From an uncultured Clostridia bacterium (GTDB lineage: Bacteria > Bacillota > Clostridia > TANB77 > CAG-508), in NCBI GenBank assembly GCA_934101145.1, contig CAKOPZ010000001.1, positions 69,670 to 133,669 of the forward strand: a stretch of DNA of 64,000 nucleotides, in the 5' to 3' direction. The position numbers and the translations under genes are program-made. The stretch's first letter is position 1. Each line of letters begins with the position of its first letter. The notes under the pieces were generated by a model. The model saw only the letters and a list, made by a program, of their open reading frames with translations, was not told where the DNA came from and did no database searches. Of the stretch, positions 35,450-43,933 are shown piece by piece.

Positions 35450-35469
35450 GAGAAGGGAAACAGTAATAT

Positions 35470-36201
35470 ATGGAAAAAGTATGTGGACTTCACTGCACAA
35501 AGATTAACAACATAGGTGTAAAGTTTGGAAAAGATGTAATATTAAAAAATGTAAATATTCATGTTCATTGTGGTGAACTTGCAGTTATAATAGGTAGAAA
35601 TGGTGCAGGTAAGAGTACACTTTTAAAAGCAATACTTGGGGAAATTCCACACACTGGAAATATTACTTTTGTAGATAAAAAAGATAATTTAACGAAAAGA
35701 ATAAAAATAGGGTATGTGCCTCAAAGTATAAATATAGAAAGACATATGCCTACAACTGTGTATGATATGTTTGCTTCATGTATTTGCCATGTGCCAGTTT
35801 GGCTAAAAAAAGATAAAAAGATAGAAAAAGAAATAATAGAACATTTAAGGAAATTTGGAGCAGAAAAACTAATTGATAAAAGTATAGGAGATTTATCTGG
35901 TGGAGAGCTTCAACGTGTATTAATTAGTATTGCAACAAAACCAATTCCAAATTTACTTATTTTAGATGAACCAGTTTCTGGAATAGATGAAAATGGAACG
36001 AGAGAATTTTATGAGACAATTAGCAGACTTAAGAGTGAGTACGACATGTCAATTATAATGGTTTCACATGACTTAGAACTTGCAAGACAGTATGCTGATA
36101 AAATTATATTACTTGATAAAGAGGTAATAAAAGAAGGAAAACCAGAGCAAGTATTTAATAGCTTAGAATTTAAAAATAGATTTGGTCAATTACAAAAATA
36201 A
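35470..36201 (+). CDS. znuC: Zinc/manganese ABC transporter ATPase
   Basis: 243 residues with Walker A GRNGAGKSTLLKA, signature LSGGELQRVLI, Walker B LLILDEPVSGID and switch His in VSHDLELA. It belongs to the ZnuC/MntB group by its neighbours and the YVPQSINIERHMPTTVYDMF segment. AGAAGGG precedes the ATG. The permease starts 13 bases after the stop. Confidence 0.92.
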   Translation: MEKVCGLHCTKINNIGVKFGKDVILKNVNIHVHCGELAVIIGRNGAGKSTLLKAILGEIPHTGNITFVDKKDNLTKRIKIGYVPQSINIERHMPTTVYDMFASCICHVPVWLKKDKKIEKEIIEHLRKFGAEKLIDKSIGDLSGGELQRVLISIATKPIPNLLILDEPVSGIDENGTREFYETISRLKSEYDMSIIMVSHDLELARQYADKIILLDKEVIKEGKPEQVFNSLEFKNRFGQLQK

Positions 36202-36214
36202 ATTGGAGGAAAAG

Positions 36215-37048
36215 ATGGAATTAATAGGTAGCATTTTACAGAAAGTAATACCATTTGAATTTATAAGTTATCCATTTATGCAAAATGCATTAGTTGCTAT
36301 ACTTCTTATAACACCTGCATTTGCTATACTTGGTACAATGATAGTTAATAATAAGATGGCGTTTTTTTCAGATGCGTTAGGCCATTCTGCATTAACAGGA
36401 ATTGCAATTGGAATGGTACTTGGAATAACAAATATAAATATTGGAATGATAATATTTGCCATAGTATTTGCACTTTTATTAAATTATGTAAAAAATAAAA
36501 CAACATATGGAGCAGATACAATTATAAGCGTATTTTCATCAATCGCAATTGCTTTAGGACTTGCAATACTTGCACAAAGTGGTAATTTTAACAAATATTC
36601 AAGTTATTTAGTTGGAGATATTTTAAGTATTTCAAATTCTGAAATTTTATATGCTTTTATTGCAACAATAGCAGTTATAGCATTTTGGTATTTTACATTT
36701 AACAAATTAAATGTTATTAGTATAAATAGTACACTTGCAAAAAGTAAAGGAATAAATGTAAAAAAAATAGATAATATTTTTGTTGTACTTATTGCAATAA
36801 TGGTAATGATTTCAATAAGATGGGTAGGAATTTTATTAATAAATTCATTACTTATATTACCTGCAGCATCAAGTAGAAATATTGCAAAAAATATGAGAAC
36901 ATATCATTTGTTTGCAATAATAATTTCAATGTTTTCAGGAATAGCAGGACTAATAATTTCATATTACTTTAATATAGGTGCAGGACCTATGATAATACTA
37001 ATATCAGGAACAATTTACTTTGTAACACTACTTGCAAAGAAAAAATAG
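36215..37048 (+). CDS. znuB: Zinc/manganese ABC transporter permease
   Basis: 277 residues, about eight membrane segments of the ABC-3 family (PFMQNALVAILLITPAFAILGTMIVNNKMAFFSDALGHSALTGIAIG; VRWVGILLINSLLILPAASSRNIAKNM). The start is ATG at 36215 with TTGGAGGAAAAG upstream. It completes znuACB; whether the metal is Zn or Mn cannot be fixed from sequence. trpS follows after 12 bases. Confidence 0.92.
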   Translation: MELIGSILQKVIPFEFISYPFMQNALVAILLITPAFAILGTMIVNNKMAFFSDALGHSALTGIAIGMVLGITNINIGMIIFAIVFALLLNYVKNKTTYGADTIISVFSSIAIALGLAILAQSGNFNKYSSYLVGDILSISNSEILYAFIATIAVIAFWYFTFNKLNVISINSTLAKSKGINVKKIDNIFVVLIAIMVMISIRWVGILLINSLLILPAASSRNIAKNMRTYHLFAIIISMFSGIAGLIISYYFNIGAGPMIILISGTIYFVTLLAKKK

Positions 37049-37060
37049 GAGGATAAAATT

Positions 37061-38077
37061 ATGGGAAAAAAGAGAATTTTAACAGGGGATAGACCAACAG
37101 GAAGATTACATATAGGACATTATTTTGGATCACTGAAAACAAGAGTTGAAATGCAAAACTCAGGAGAGTACGAACCATACATATTGATTGCTGATGTGCA
37201 AGCATTAACAGATAACTTTAATAATCCAGAAAAGGTTAGAAAAAATGTAAGAGAGGTAATGCTTGATTATTTATCAATAGGAATTGACCCAGAAAAAACT
37301 ACAATATATATTCAATCTATGATACCTGAAACTGCAGAACTTACAGTATTTTATTCTAATCTTGTAACAATTGCGCGTCTTCAAAGAAATCCAACTGTAA
37401 AAACAGAAATAGCTCAAAAGAAAGAGCTATTTGGAGAAAGTGTTACATATGGCTTTTTAGGATATCCAGTAAGTCAGGCAGCTGATATAACTACATTTGA
37501 AGGAGAATTGGTACCTGTTGGAGAGGATCAAGAACCTTTAATAGAACAATGTAGAGAAATTGTAAGAAAATTTAATAGCATTTATGGAGAAACTTTAGTA
37601 GAGCCACAAATTGTGTTATCAAAAGGAAAAAGAATAAAAGGACTTGACGGAAATGAAAAAATGGGCAAATCTTTGGGTAATGCAATTTATTTATCAGATT
37701 CGCCAGAAGAAATAACAAAAAAAGTTATGAGTGCAGTAACAGATCCAAACAGAATTAGAAAAGATGATTTAGGAAATCCTGATGTGTGCATGGTAGCATA
37801 TTATCATAATTTATTTACTAACAAAGAAGAATGTAATAATATATGCAAAGAATGTAGAGAAGGAAAACGTGGATGTGTAGCATGCAAAAAAGAACTTGCA
37901 AATAACATTATAAATTATTTAGCTCCAATGAGAGAAAAGAGAAAATATTATGAAGAAAGACCAGAACTTGTAGATAAACTATTAATGGAAGGAACAGAAA
38001 AAGCAAGAAAAGTAGCACAAGAAACTATGAGAAAAGTAAAAAAAGCAATGAAATTAGATTATTTTGAAGGAGAGTAA
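37061..38077 (+). CDS. trpS: Tryptophanyl-tRNA synthetase with cysteine-rich motif
   Basis: 338 residues. The class I signatures are HIGH (RLHIGHYFGSLK near residue 17) and KMGKS (DGNEKMGKSLGNAIY). The C-terminal part has a Cys cluster, DVCMVAYY then CNNICKECREGKRGCVAC, which resembles the Fe-S cluster-binding pattern (C...C-x6-C-x2-C) reported for Thermotoga TrpRS; it may bind [4Fe-4S]. No T-box leader is present, as the gene lies within a run of close genes. AGGAGGATAAAATT precedes the ATG. Confidence 0.95.
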   Translation: MGKKRILTGDRPTGRLHIGHYFGSLKTRVEMQNSGEYEPYILIADVQALTDNFNNPEKVRKNVREVMLDYLSIGIDPEKTTIYIQSMIPETAELTVFYSNLVTIARLQRNPTVKTEIAQKKELFGESVTYGFLGYPVSQAADITTFEGELVPVGEDQEPLIEQCREIVRKFNSIYGETLVEPQIVLSKGKRIKGLDGNEKMGKSLGNAIYLSDSPEEITKKVMSAVTDPNRIRKDDLGNPDVCMVAYYHNLFTNKEECNNICKECREGKRGCVACKKELANNIINYLAPMREKRKYYEERPELVDKLLMEGTEKARKVAQETMRKVKKAMKLDYFEGE

Positions 38078-38078
38078 A

Positions 38079-39350
38079 ATGTTTACAGACTATGTAAAAA
38101 TATATGCAAAAGCGGGAGATGGCGGTAATGGAGCCATTTCCTTTAGAAGAGAAAAATATGTTGCAGCTGGTGGACCAGATGGTGGAGATGGAGGCAAAGG
38201 CGGAGATGTATATTTCGAAGTTGACCCTAATTCAAACACTTTAATAGATTTCAGATACAAGAAAAAATTTAAGGCACAAAATGGTAACAATGGAGAAGGT
38301 AGTAATAAATATGGAAGAGGCGGAGAAGACCTTACTATAAAAGTTCCAATTGGTACTGTTATAAAAGATGCTACAACAAATGAAGTGTTAGCAGATCTGT
38401 CACAAGAAGGCCAGAGAGAACTTGTACTTAAAGGTGGAAGAGGTGGAAAAGGAAATACTCACTTTGCTACATCTACAAGACAGGCTCCACGTTTCTCACA
38501 AGATGGAGAAAATGGAGAAGAAAAGGAATTAATACTTGAACTAAAGCTTCTTGCTGATGTAGGATTAATAGGATTTCCCAATGTAGGTAAATCAACATTT
38601 TTAGGAAGGACAACCTCTGCAACACCCAAAATTGCAGATTATCACTTTACTACACTTGAACCAAACCTTGGAGTTGTTAAAACAGAATATGGAGAAAGCT
38701 TTGTTATTGCAGATATTCCAGGAATTATAGAAGGAGCAAGCGAAGGAGTTGGACTTGGACTTCAATTTTTAAGACATATTGAAAGAACAAGATTATTACT
38801 TCATGTTATAGATGTTTCTGGAAGTGAAGGAAGAGATCCTATAGATGATTTTAATAAAATTAATGCGGAACTTCAAAAATATAGCAAGAAATTAAGCAAG
38901 AGAAAACAAATAATTGTTGCAAACAAAATTGATAGTATGCAAGATGAAAGCCTATATAATGAACTTGAGAAAATGGCTAAAGAAAATAATATAGAAATAT
39001 TTAAAATTTCTGCAGTTACAGGAGAAGGTGTATCTGAACTTATAAAACATGTATCAGAACTTTTAAAAACACTTCCGAAAGATGATTTAATGGAATATGA
39101 AACAAGAAAAGTATATAAAATGGAAGATAAAGATGAATATACAATTAGAAAAGATGGAAAAATGTATGTAATTGAAGGTGAACCTGTTGAAAGAATAATG
39201 AGAAGAGTAAACATTGAGGACAACGAATCTTTATATTATTTCCAAAAGAATTTAGATGCACTTGGCGTAAATGAAAGATTAAAGAAAATGGGTATTCAAG
39301 AAGGTGACATTGTAAAAATAGCTGATTACGAGCTAGAGTGGGAAGAGTAA
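38079..39350 (+). CDS. obgE: Obg-family GTPase
   Basis: 423 residues. The Gly-rich Obg domain (1-155; GGDGGKGGDVYFEVDPN, GRGGKGNTHFATSTRQAP) is followed by the G domain (GFPNVGKSTFLGRTTSA, DIPGIIEGASEGVGLG, ANKID) and the C-terminal OCT domain (YETRKVYKMEDKDEYTIRKDGKMYVIEGEPVERI). It acts in ribosome assembly and stringent control. The ATG lies one base after the trpS stop. Confidence 0.96.
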   Translation: MFTDYVKIYAKAGDGGNGAISFRREKYVAAGGPDGGDGGKGGDVYFEVDPNSNTLIDFRYKKKFKAQNGNNGEGSNKYGRGGEDLTIKVPIGTVIKDATTNEVLADLSQEGQRELVLKGGRGGKGNTHFATSTRQAPRFSQDGENGEEKELILELKLLADVGLIGFPNVGKSTFLGRTTSATPKIADYHFTTLEPNLGVVKTEYGESFVIADIPGIIEGASEGVGLGLQFLRHIERTRLLLHVIDVSGSEGRDPIDDFNKINAELQKYSKKLSKRKQIIVANKIDSMQDESLYNELEKMAKENNIEIFKISAVTGEGVSELIKHVSELLKTLPKDDLMEYETRKVYKMEDKDEYTIRKDGKMYVIEGEPVERIMRRVNIEDNESLYYFQKNLDALGVNERLKKMGIQEGDIVKIADYELEWEE

Positions 39351-39376
39351 ATTTTAATAATTAAACATAAAAACAT

Positions 39377-39502
39377 AAACAATATAATATTTTTGAAAAC
39401 TTGCTGTTCGCAGCCAATCAAGAATATTGACGGCTGCTCGAATCGCACTCAGCCTTCGGCTTCGTTTGGTCGCTGCGCGTTTTCTTAAATATTATATTGT
39501 TT
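39377..39502. repeat. Interspersed repeat A, copy 2
   Basis: 126 bp bounded by a perfect 16-bp inverted repeat (AAACAATATAATATTT). The interior is nearly identical to the copy at 2843-2977. The outer inverted-repeat bases differ between the two copies but still pair in each, which suggests folding matters. It lies between obgE and lexA. Confidence 0.8.
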
Positions 39503-39516
39503 ACATTATATTAGAT

Positions 39517-39549
39517 AAAAAATGTCAAAAATTTGTTTGACATTTTTTT
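39517..39549 (+). terminator. Terminator before lexA
   Basis: AAAATGTCAAA pairs with TTTGACATTTT, then TTT; it lies downstream of repeat A and probably ends the obgE transcript. Confidence 0.75.
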
Positions 39550-39598
39550 GTTTGTGTGATATGATATGGCCAAATAGAGGGAAATAGGAGTGGTGTTT

Positions 39599-40267
39599 TT
39601 GAAACATAAAATATTAAAGGACGGACTAAACAAAAGAGAAAAATCTATATTAAAATTTATTGCAAAACAAATAGAAAAGGAAGGATATCCACCATCAGTT
39701 AGAGAAATTGGAAAAGCAGTTGGTTTAAGTTCAACAGCGACTGTACATGGATATCTTAAAAGATTAGAAGAAAAAGGATATATTAGAAAAGAGAATCAAA
39801 AAGGTAGAACTTTAAAACTAATCAAAGATGAAAATGGAGAAAATGTTGCTAAAAAGAAAAGAAAAGAAGCAAAAGATTTTTATGCAAGTAGAGAAATGGT
39901 TGAGGTTCCTGTTATTGGAAAAATTACAGCAGGAGAGCCAATACTTGCAGTAGAAAATGTAACAGATACATTTCCTATTCCAATTGATTTTGTTGGAAAC
40001 AGTGAGAGCTTTATGCTTACTGTAAGAGGCGAAAGTATGATAGAAGCAGGAATTTTAAGTGGAGATTATATTTTAGTTAGAAAACAAAATACAGCAGAAA
40101 ATGGCGAAATAGTTGTTGCATTAATAGAGGATGAAGCAACTGTGAAGACATTTTATAAAGAAAAAGATCACATAAGATTACAACCTGAAAATAGTACAAT
40201 GGATCCGATAATTGTTCCAAATTGTGAGATACTAGGTAAGGTAATAGGTGTATTTAGAAAAATGTAA
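39599..40267 (+). CDS. lexA: SOS-response repressor LexA
   Basis: 222 residues from a TTG start eight bases after AGGAG. Winged helix (LNKREKSILKFIAKQIEKEGYPPSVREIGKAVGLSSTATVHGYL), the Ala-Gly cleavage site in ITAGEP, the catalytic Ser in VRGESMIEAGI and Lys in EDEATVKTFY are all present, so RecA-stimulated self-cleavage is expected. No SOS box was identified. An FxLYD protein gene follows. Confidence 0.94.
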   Translation: MKHKILKDGLNKREKSILKFIAKQIEKEGYPPSVREIGKAVGLSSTATVHGYLKRLEEKGYIRKENQKGRTLKLIKDENGENVAKKKRKEAKDFYASREMVEVPVIGKITAGEPILAVENVTDTFPIPIDFVGNSESFMLTVRGESMIEAGILSGDYILVRKQNTAENGEIVVALIEDEATVKTFYKEKDHIRLQPENSTMDPIIVPNCEILGKVIGVFRKM

Positions 40268-40282
40268 TTTATGGAGGATGTC

Positions 40283-40708
40283 ATGGGAGACTATAATGAA
40301 ATTTGGTTTGCAAATACAAGGGTACAAACAACAAATCTAAAAAGATGGATTCTATGGTCTGTTGCATTGGTAGTTTTTTGTACAGTTGCTACAGCTGTAT
40401 GTGTTAAATCATTTTATAGACCAATAGAAAATTATGAAATTAACACACAAAGTCCTGTTGTTACAGTTGAAGAAGCAAAACAAACTAATGCAAATGGATA
40501 TATAAAAGGAATTGTAAAAAACAATACAGAAACAGAAATAAAGGGAAAATATATTGAGTTTGATTTTTATACAAAAAACAATGTAGAAATAGGAAAAGAG
40601 TATGTTGAGATAGGAACACTTAATGCAGGTGAAGAAAAAACATATGAAGCTAAATTCAAATATCCTAATGTAGAAAGGTTTGTAGTAACAATTTCAGATA
40701 CAAAATAA
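40283..40708 (+). CDS. Membrane-anchored FxLYD-like domain protein
   Basis: 141 residues: cytoplasmic start, one membrane helix (WILWSVALVVFCTVATAVCV), and an extracellular beta domain with the pattern GYIKGIVKNNTETEIKGKYIEFDFYTKNN...GTLNAGEEKTYEAKF, typical of FxLYD proteins. The ATG at 40283 is the one spaced correctly from GGAGG. It originally ended at a terminator that now carries the IS element. Confidence 0.7.
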   Translation: MGDYNEIWFANTRVQTTNLKRWILWSVALVVFCTVATAVCVKSFYRPIENYEINTQSPVVTVEEAKQTNANGYIKGIVKNNTETEIKGKYIEFDFYTKNNVEIGKEYVEIGTLNAGEEKTYEAKFKYPNVERFVVTISDTK

Positions 40709-40775
40709 TACAAAGAAAAAACGGAAATTTCAAAATTGAAGTTGTCAACAAAAAGTAGACACAAAAAAGCAGATG

Positions 40776-42013
40776 CTATGGAAACCCTAGTTGAGTTCTA
40801 TATTCAACTGGGGTTTTATAATTTAATGCATAACTTGGTCTATATTCATTGTTATCTTTTACTATATCTTCAATAAATTCTTGAACTGTGTTATAATTAT
40901 TTATATCAAAATCAATATACATTTCTTTCTTTAACCAACCATTTTTAGACTCTATAACAGGGTTATCAGTCGGAGTTCCAGCTCTTGACATGGATCTGAT
41001 TATTGAAGTGTTATCAAATGTTTTATTGAATGATAAGGAAGAGTATACTGCACCTTGATCGCTGTGAAATATTGTTTCAAGGTGCTCGTATCCTCTTTTT
41101 ATTTTGTTATCTAACATATTTTTTAATGCTTCTCTATGATTTAATGTATTGTTTCCATGTCTCGACTCTCTTACATCTGAACCTATAATCTCATTGTTAA
41201 ATACATCTAAATAATATGTCCAATCATAACATTTTCTTTTAAACCAAAAGGTAGTTGTATCTGATGTTACTTTTTCAAATGGCCTTGTTGTATTCCAATT
41301 TTCCTTTATTTTGTTTTCATATTTGATAGATTCTTCTCCTGGTAATTTATATTTGTAGTGTCGAGCTTTAGATTTTATTTTAAGACTTTTACAGACTTTA
41401 TGAACTAAATTATCCGATACTATCCATCCAGTCTTTTTTAAAATTATTCTATTTATTCGTCTATATCCATAACTTGGCTTCTTATTATGTATTTCCTTAA
41501 TTAGTTTTTCTAGTTCTAATCTATCAATTTCATATCTATTTAATATTTCTTTATTCTTTATCCATTTGTAATAACCACTTCTGGAAACATTCATATATTC
41601 ACACAATGATTTAACATTAAAATCTTTACTTAATGTTAATATTATTTCAAATTCAAATTCTTTTATTTTTTGTACATTACATATGAACCATCTCCTTTCA
41701 TCATGTAACCTTTTTTTAATCTTTCATTCTCGATTCTTAATTTCATATTTTCATATTCCAATTTTTCCAAATCTGATAATTCTTTTCTTCTAGAATATTT
41801 TACAAGAGGATTACCTGGTTTTCTTTTATTTTCTAATGTCTCTTCACCATATTGTATATATTTTTTAATCCAACTTCTCAATATTCCACCAGAAATATCT
41901 TCATCTTTTGCAACTTGACATGTTGATAATCCATCAACTAAAACACGATTTATTATCCTTAATTTTTCTTCTTTTGACCAATATCTATTTGGTTCTGTTC
42001 TATTTCTTGGCAT
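40776..42013 (-). CDS. IS3-family transposase OrfAB (-1 frameshift product)
   Basis: OrfA joined to OrfB by -1 slippage at A6 (41671-41666; codons AAA AAA then TAA) gives 412 residues. The slipped frame reads IKEFEFEIILTLSKDFNVKSLCEYMNVSRSGYYKW, closing the gap without loss. The OrfB part holds the rve catalytic domain with DDE residues in VTSDTT, FHSDQGAVY and NPVIESKNGWLKKE. A GGAGATGG about 20 bases before the slip site could stimulate it, as is typical of IS3 elements. Confidence 0.85.
41663..42013 (-). CDS. IS3-family OrfA
   Basis: 116 residues. The first half is a helix-turn-helix of the IS3/IS150 type (YWSKEEKLRIINRVLVDGLSTCQVAKDEDISGGILRSWIKKY); the second is a leucine-zipper-like helix (LEKLEYENMKLRIENERLKKGY). 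It binds the element ends and is the non-shifted product. Confidence 0.85.
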   Translation of the reverse strand: MPRNRTEPNRYWSKEEKLRIINRVLVDGLSTCQVAKDEDISGGILRSWIKKYIQYGEETLENKRKPGNPLVKYSRRKELSDLEKLEYENMKLRIENERLKKGYMMKGDGSYVMYKK

Positions 42014-42127
42014 AATTTTTCCTCCTATGAAATTATTTTAACACAAAAAAATGAAAGCAGACTTTTTGTGTCTACTTTCATTTTACCACTTCAATTTCAA
42101 AATTTCCGTTTTTTCTTTTAGGAATAA

Positions 42128-43132
42128 TTAATATTTTTTCTTGCCATCTAATGAATCTAGGTTATCAAGGGCCTTTCCAGTACCAAGAGCAACACATGAA
42201 ATTGCATCATCAGCAATCATAACTCTTATACCTGTTTTAGCTTGCAATAATTTATCAAGCCCATCAACCAAACATCCGCCACCTGTCATATATATACCCT
42301 TGTCGCTTATATCTGCAGCAAGTTCTGGTGGTGTTTTTTCTAAAACTGTGTGTACACAATCAACAATCATCATAGCAGGTTCAATTAGTGCTTCAAGCAT
42401 TTCACTAGAATGAATAGTTATAGTTTTAGGAAGTCCTGTAACTAAATCTCTTCCTCTTATATCCATTTCTGTATCTTGAATTTTAGGATAAACACAACCA
42501 ATATTAATTTTTAAATCTTCTGCAGTTCTTTCACCAATCATTACATTATGTTTTCTTTTAATATATTTTACTATAGCTTCATCAAATTTATCTCCTGCAA
42601 CTTTTAAAGATTCACTTACAACAGAACCACCAAGAGAAATAACAGCTATATCAGTTGTTCCACCACCAATATCTACAACCATATTTCCACATGGTTTAGA
42701 AATATCAATTCCAGCTCCAATTGCAGCAGCAATAGGTTCTTCTATTAAATATACTTTTCTTGCACCTGCTTGAGAGGCAGCATCTATAACAGCTTTTTTC
42801 TCTACTTCTGTTACTCTTGAAGGAATACAAATCATTATTCGTGGAGAAAATACAAATTTACCACAAACACGATTAATAAAATATCTAAGCATTTTTTCAG
42901 TTACTGTGTAGTTTGATATAACTCCATCACGAAGAGGCCTTGTTGCAACGATGTTTCCTGGGGTTCTTCCAAGCATTCTTCTTGCTTCTTTTCCAACAGC
43001 TAAAACATCTCCTGTATTGTTATCAACAGCTACAACAGAAGGTTCTCTTAAAACTACTCCTTTTCCTTTTACATATGCTATAACTGTTGCAGTACCTAGG
43101 TCTATACCAATATCTTGTCCCCATTTAAACAT
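42128..43132 (-). CDS. mreB: Rod-shape determining protein MreB/Mbl
   Basis: 334 residues of the actin-like MreB family: GQDIGIDLGTATVIAYVKGKGVVLREPSVVA (phosphate 1), AGARKVYLIEEPIAAAIGAG, VDIGGGTTDIAVISLGG (phosphate 2) and YMTGGGCLVDGLDKLL (adenosine). It guides sidewall peptidoglycan synthesis. The start is ATG at 43132 after GGAAGATGCAAA. mreC and mreD are not present, so it may be the Mbl paralogue. Confidence 0.93.
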   Translation of the reverse strand: MFKWGQDIGIDLGTATVIAYVKGKGVVLREPSVVAVDNNTGDVLAVGKEARRMLGRTPGNIVATRPLRDGVISNYTVTEKMLRYFINRVCGKFVFSPRIMICIPSRVTEVEKKAVIDAASQAGARKVYLIEEPIAAAIGAGIDISKPCGNMVVDIGGGTTDIAVISLGGSVVSESLKVAGDKFDEAIVKYIKRKHNVMIGERTAEDLKINIGCVYPKIQDTEMDIRGRDLVTGLPKTITIHSSEMLEALIEPAMMIVDCVHTVLEKTPPELAADISDKGIYMTGGGCLVDGLDKLLQAKTGIRVMIADDAISCVALGTGKALDNLDSLDGKKKY

Positions 43133-43353
43133 TTTGCATCTTCCTTTCAATTAAATTATATATTACAGTTTTATTTCATTATTATTACAATTTGGTTACA
43201 ATTATATTACACGTTTTTAAAAATATCAACCCAATTTTTGAAAAACTATTTAAGTAATTGACTAAATGGTACAAATTGGCCAAAAATTATTGCATAATTT
43301 TAAAATAAATTATATAATTAATTGTGAATTATTGTATTTTAAAGGTGGAATAA

Positions 43354-43920
43354 ATGAATAAAACCAAAAGAAAAATATTTGAAACTTCGATGAAATTATT
43401 TGCAGAAAAAGGATATGATGCAACAAGCATTGAAGAGATAACAGCAACGGTTGGAGTTGCAAAAGGAACACTTTATTATCACTTCTCTAGCAAAGAAGAA
43501 ATTTTCGAATTTCTTGTAGAAGAAGGTGTAAAATTACTTAAGAACAGTATTAGTATAAAAACAGATAATCTTCAAAATTCAATAGATAAAATAAGAGCTA
43601 TTGTATTAATACAAATTAAAGTACTTTTCAAATATGAAAGTTTTATGACAATTATATTAAGCCAAATATGGGGAAATGATGAACGTAGTAAATTATGTAA
43701 AAAACATGTTTTTGAGTATATACAAATGATAGAAGAAATAGTAAAAGAAGGACAAGAAAAAGGCGAGATAGTAGAGGCAGATAGTAATGTATTAGCATCT
43801 GGAATTTTTGGATTCATCTCATCAAGCTTTATTTATAAAATGAGGCACGAGGGAGAAATAGATGTGCAAAAATTATTCTATGAAGTTGATAATACCTTTT
43901 TAAAAAAGATGACGAAATAG
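43354..43920 (+). CDS. TetR-family regulator
   Basis: 188 residues. N-terminal HTH: KIFETSMKLFAEKGYDATSIEEITATVGVAKGTLYYHFSSKEEIFEFLV. The ligand domain is all helical. It is 13 bases upstream of an acyl-CoA synthetase gene in the same direction, so it probably regulates that operon in response to a fatty acyl ligand; no operator was assigned. A weak AAAGGTGG precedes the ATG. Confidence 0.9.
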   Translation: MNKTKRKIFETSMKLFAEKGYDATSIEEITATVGVAKGTLYYHFSSKEEIFEFLVEEGVKLLKNSISIKTDNLQNSIDKIRAIVLIQIKVLFKYESFMTIILSQIWGNDERSKLCKKHVFEYIQMIEEIVKEGQEKGEIVEADSNVLASGIFGFISSSFIYKMRHEGEIDVQKLFYEVDNTFLKKMTK

Positions 43921-43933
43921 GAGTGAAATTACA

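Larger units (their letters stand above)
40736..42094 (-). mobile_element. IS3-family insertion sequence
   Basis: A 1359-bp element with inverted ends TTGAAGT, extended by further similarity (AGTAGACACAAAAA on each side). It carries overlapping orfA and orfB read on the minus strand. It is flanked by an apparent 8-bp direct repeat, TTTCAAAA (40728-40735 and 42095-42102). Removing the element and one repeat rebuilds a perfect hairpin terminator. The ORFs are intact, so it may still be active. Confidence 0.9.

Noticed and set aside
37049..37060. T-box leader for trpS
   Set aside because: Only 12 bases separate znuB and trpS; no room for a T-box.
41663..41671. Counting the IS3 orfA/orfB shift with the CGG set
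   Set aside because: It is a -1 slip at A6, the known IS3 mechanism, with no CGG.
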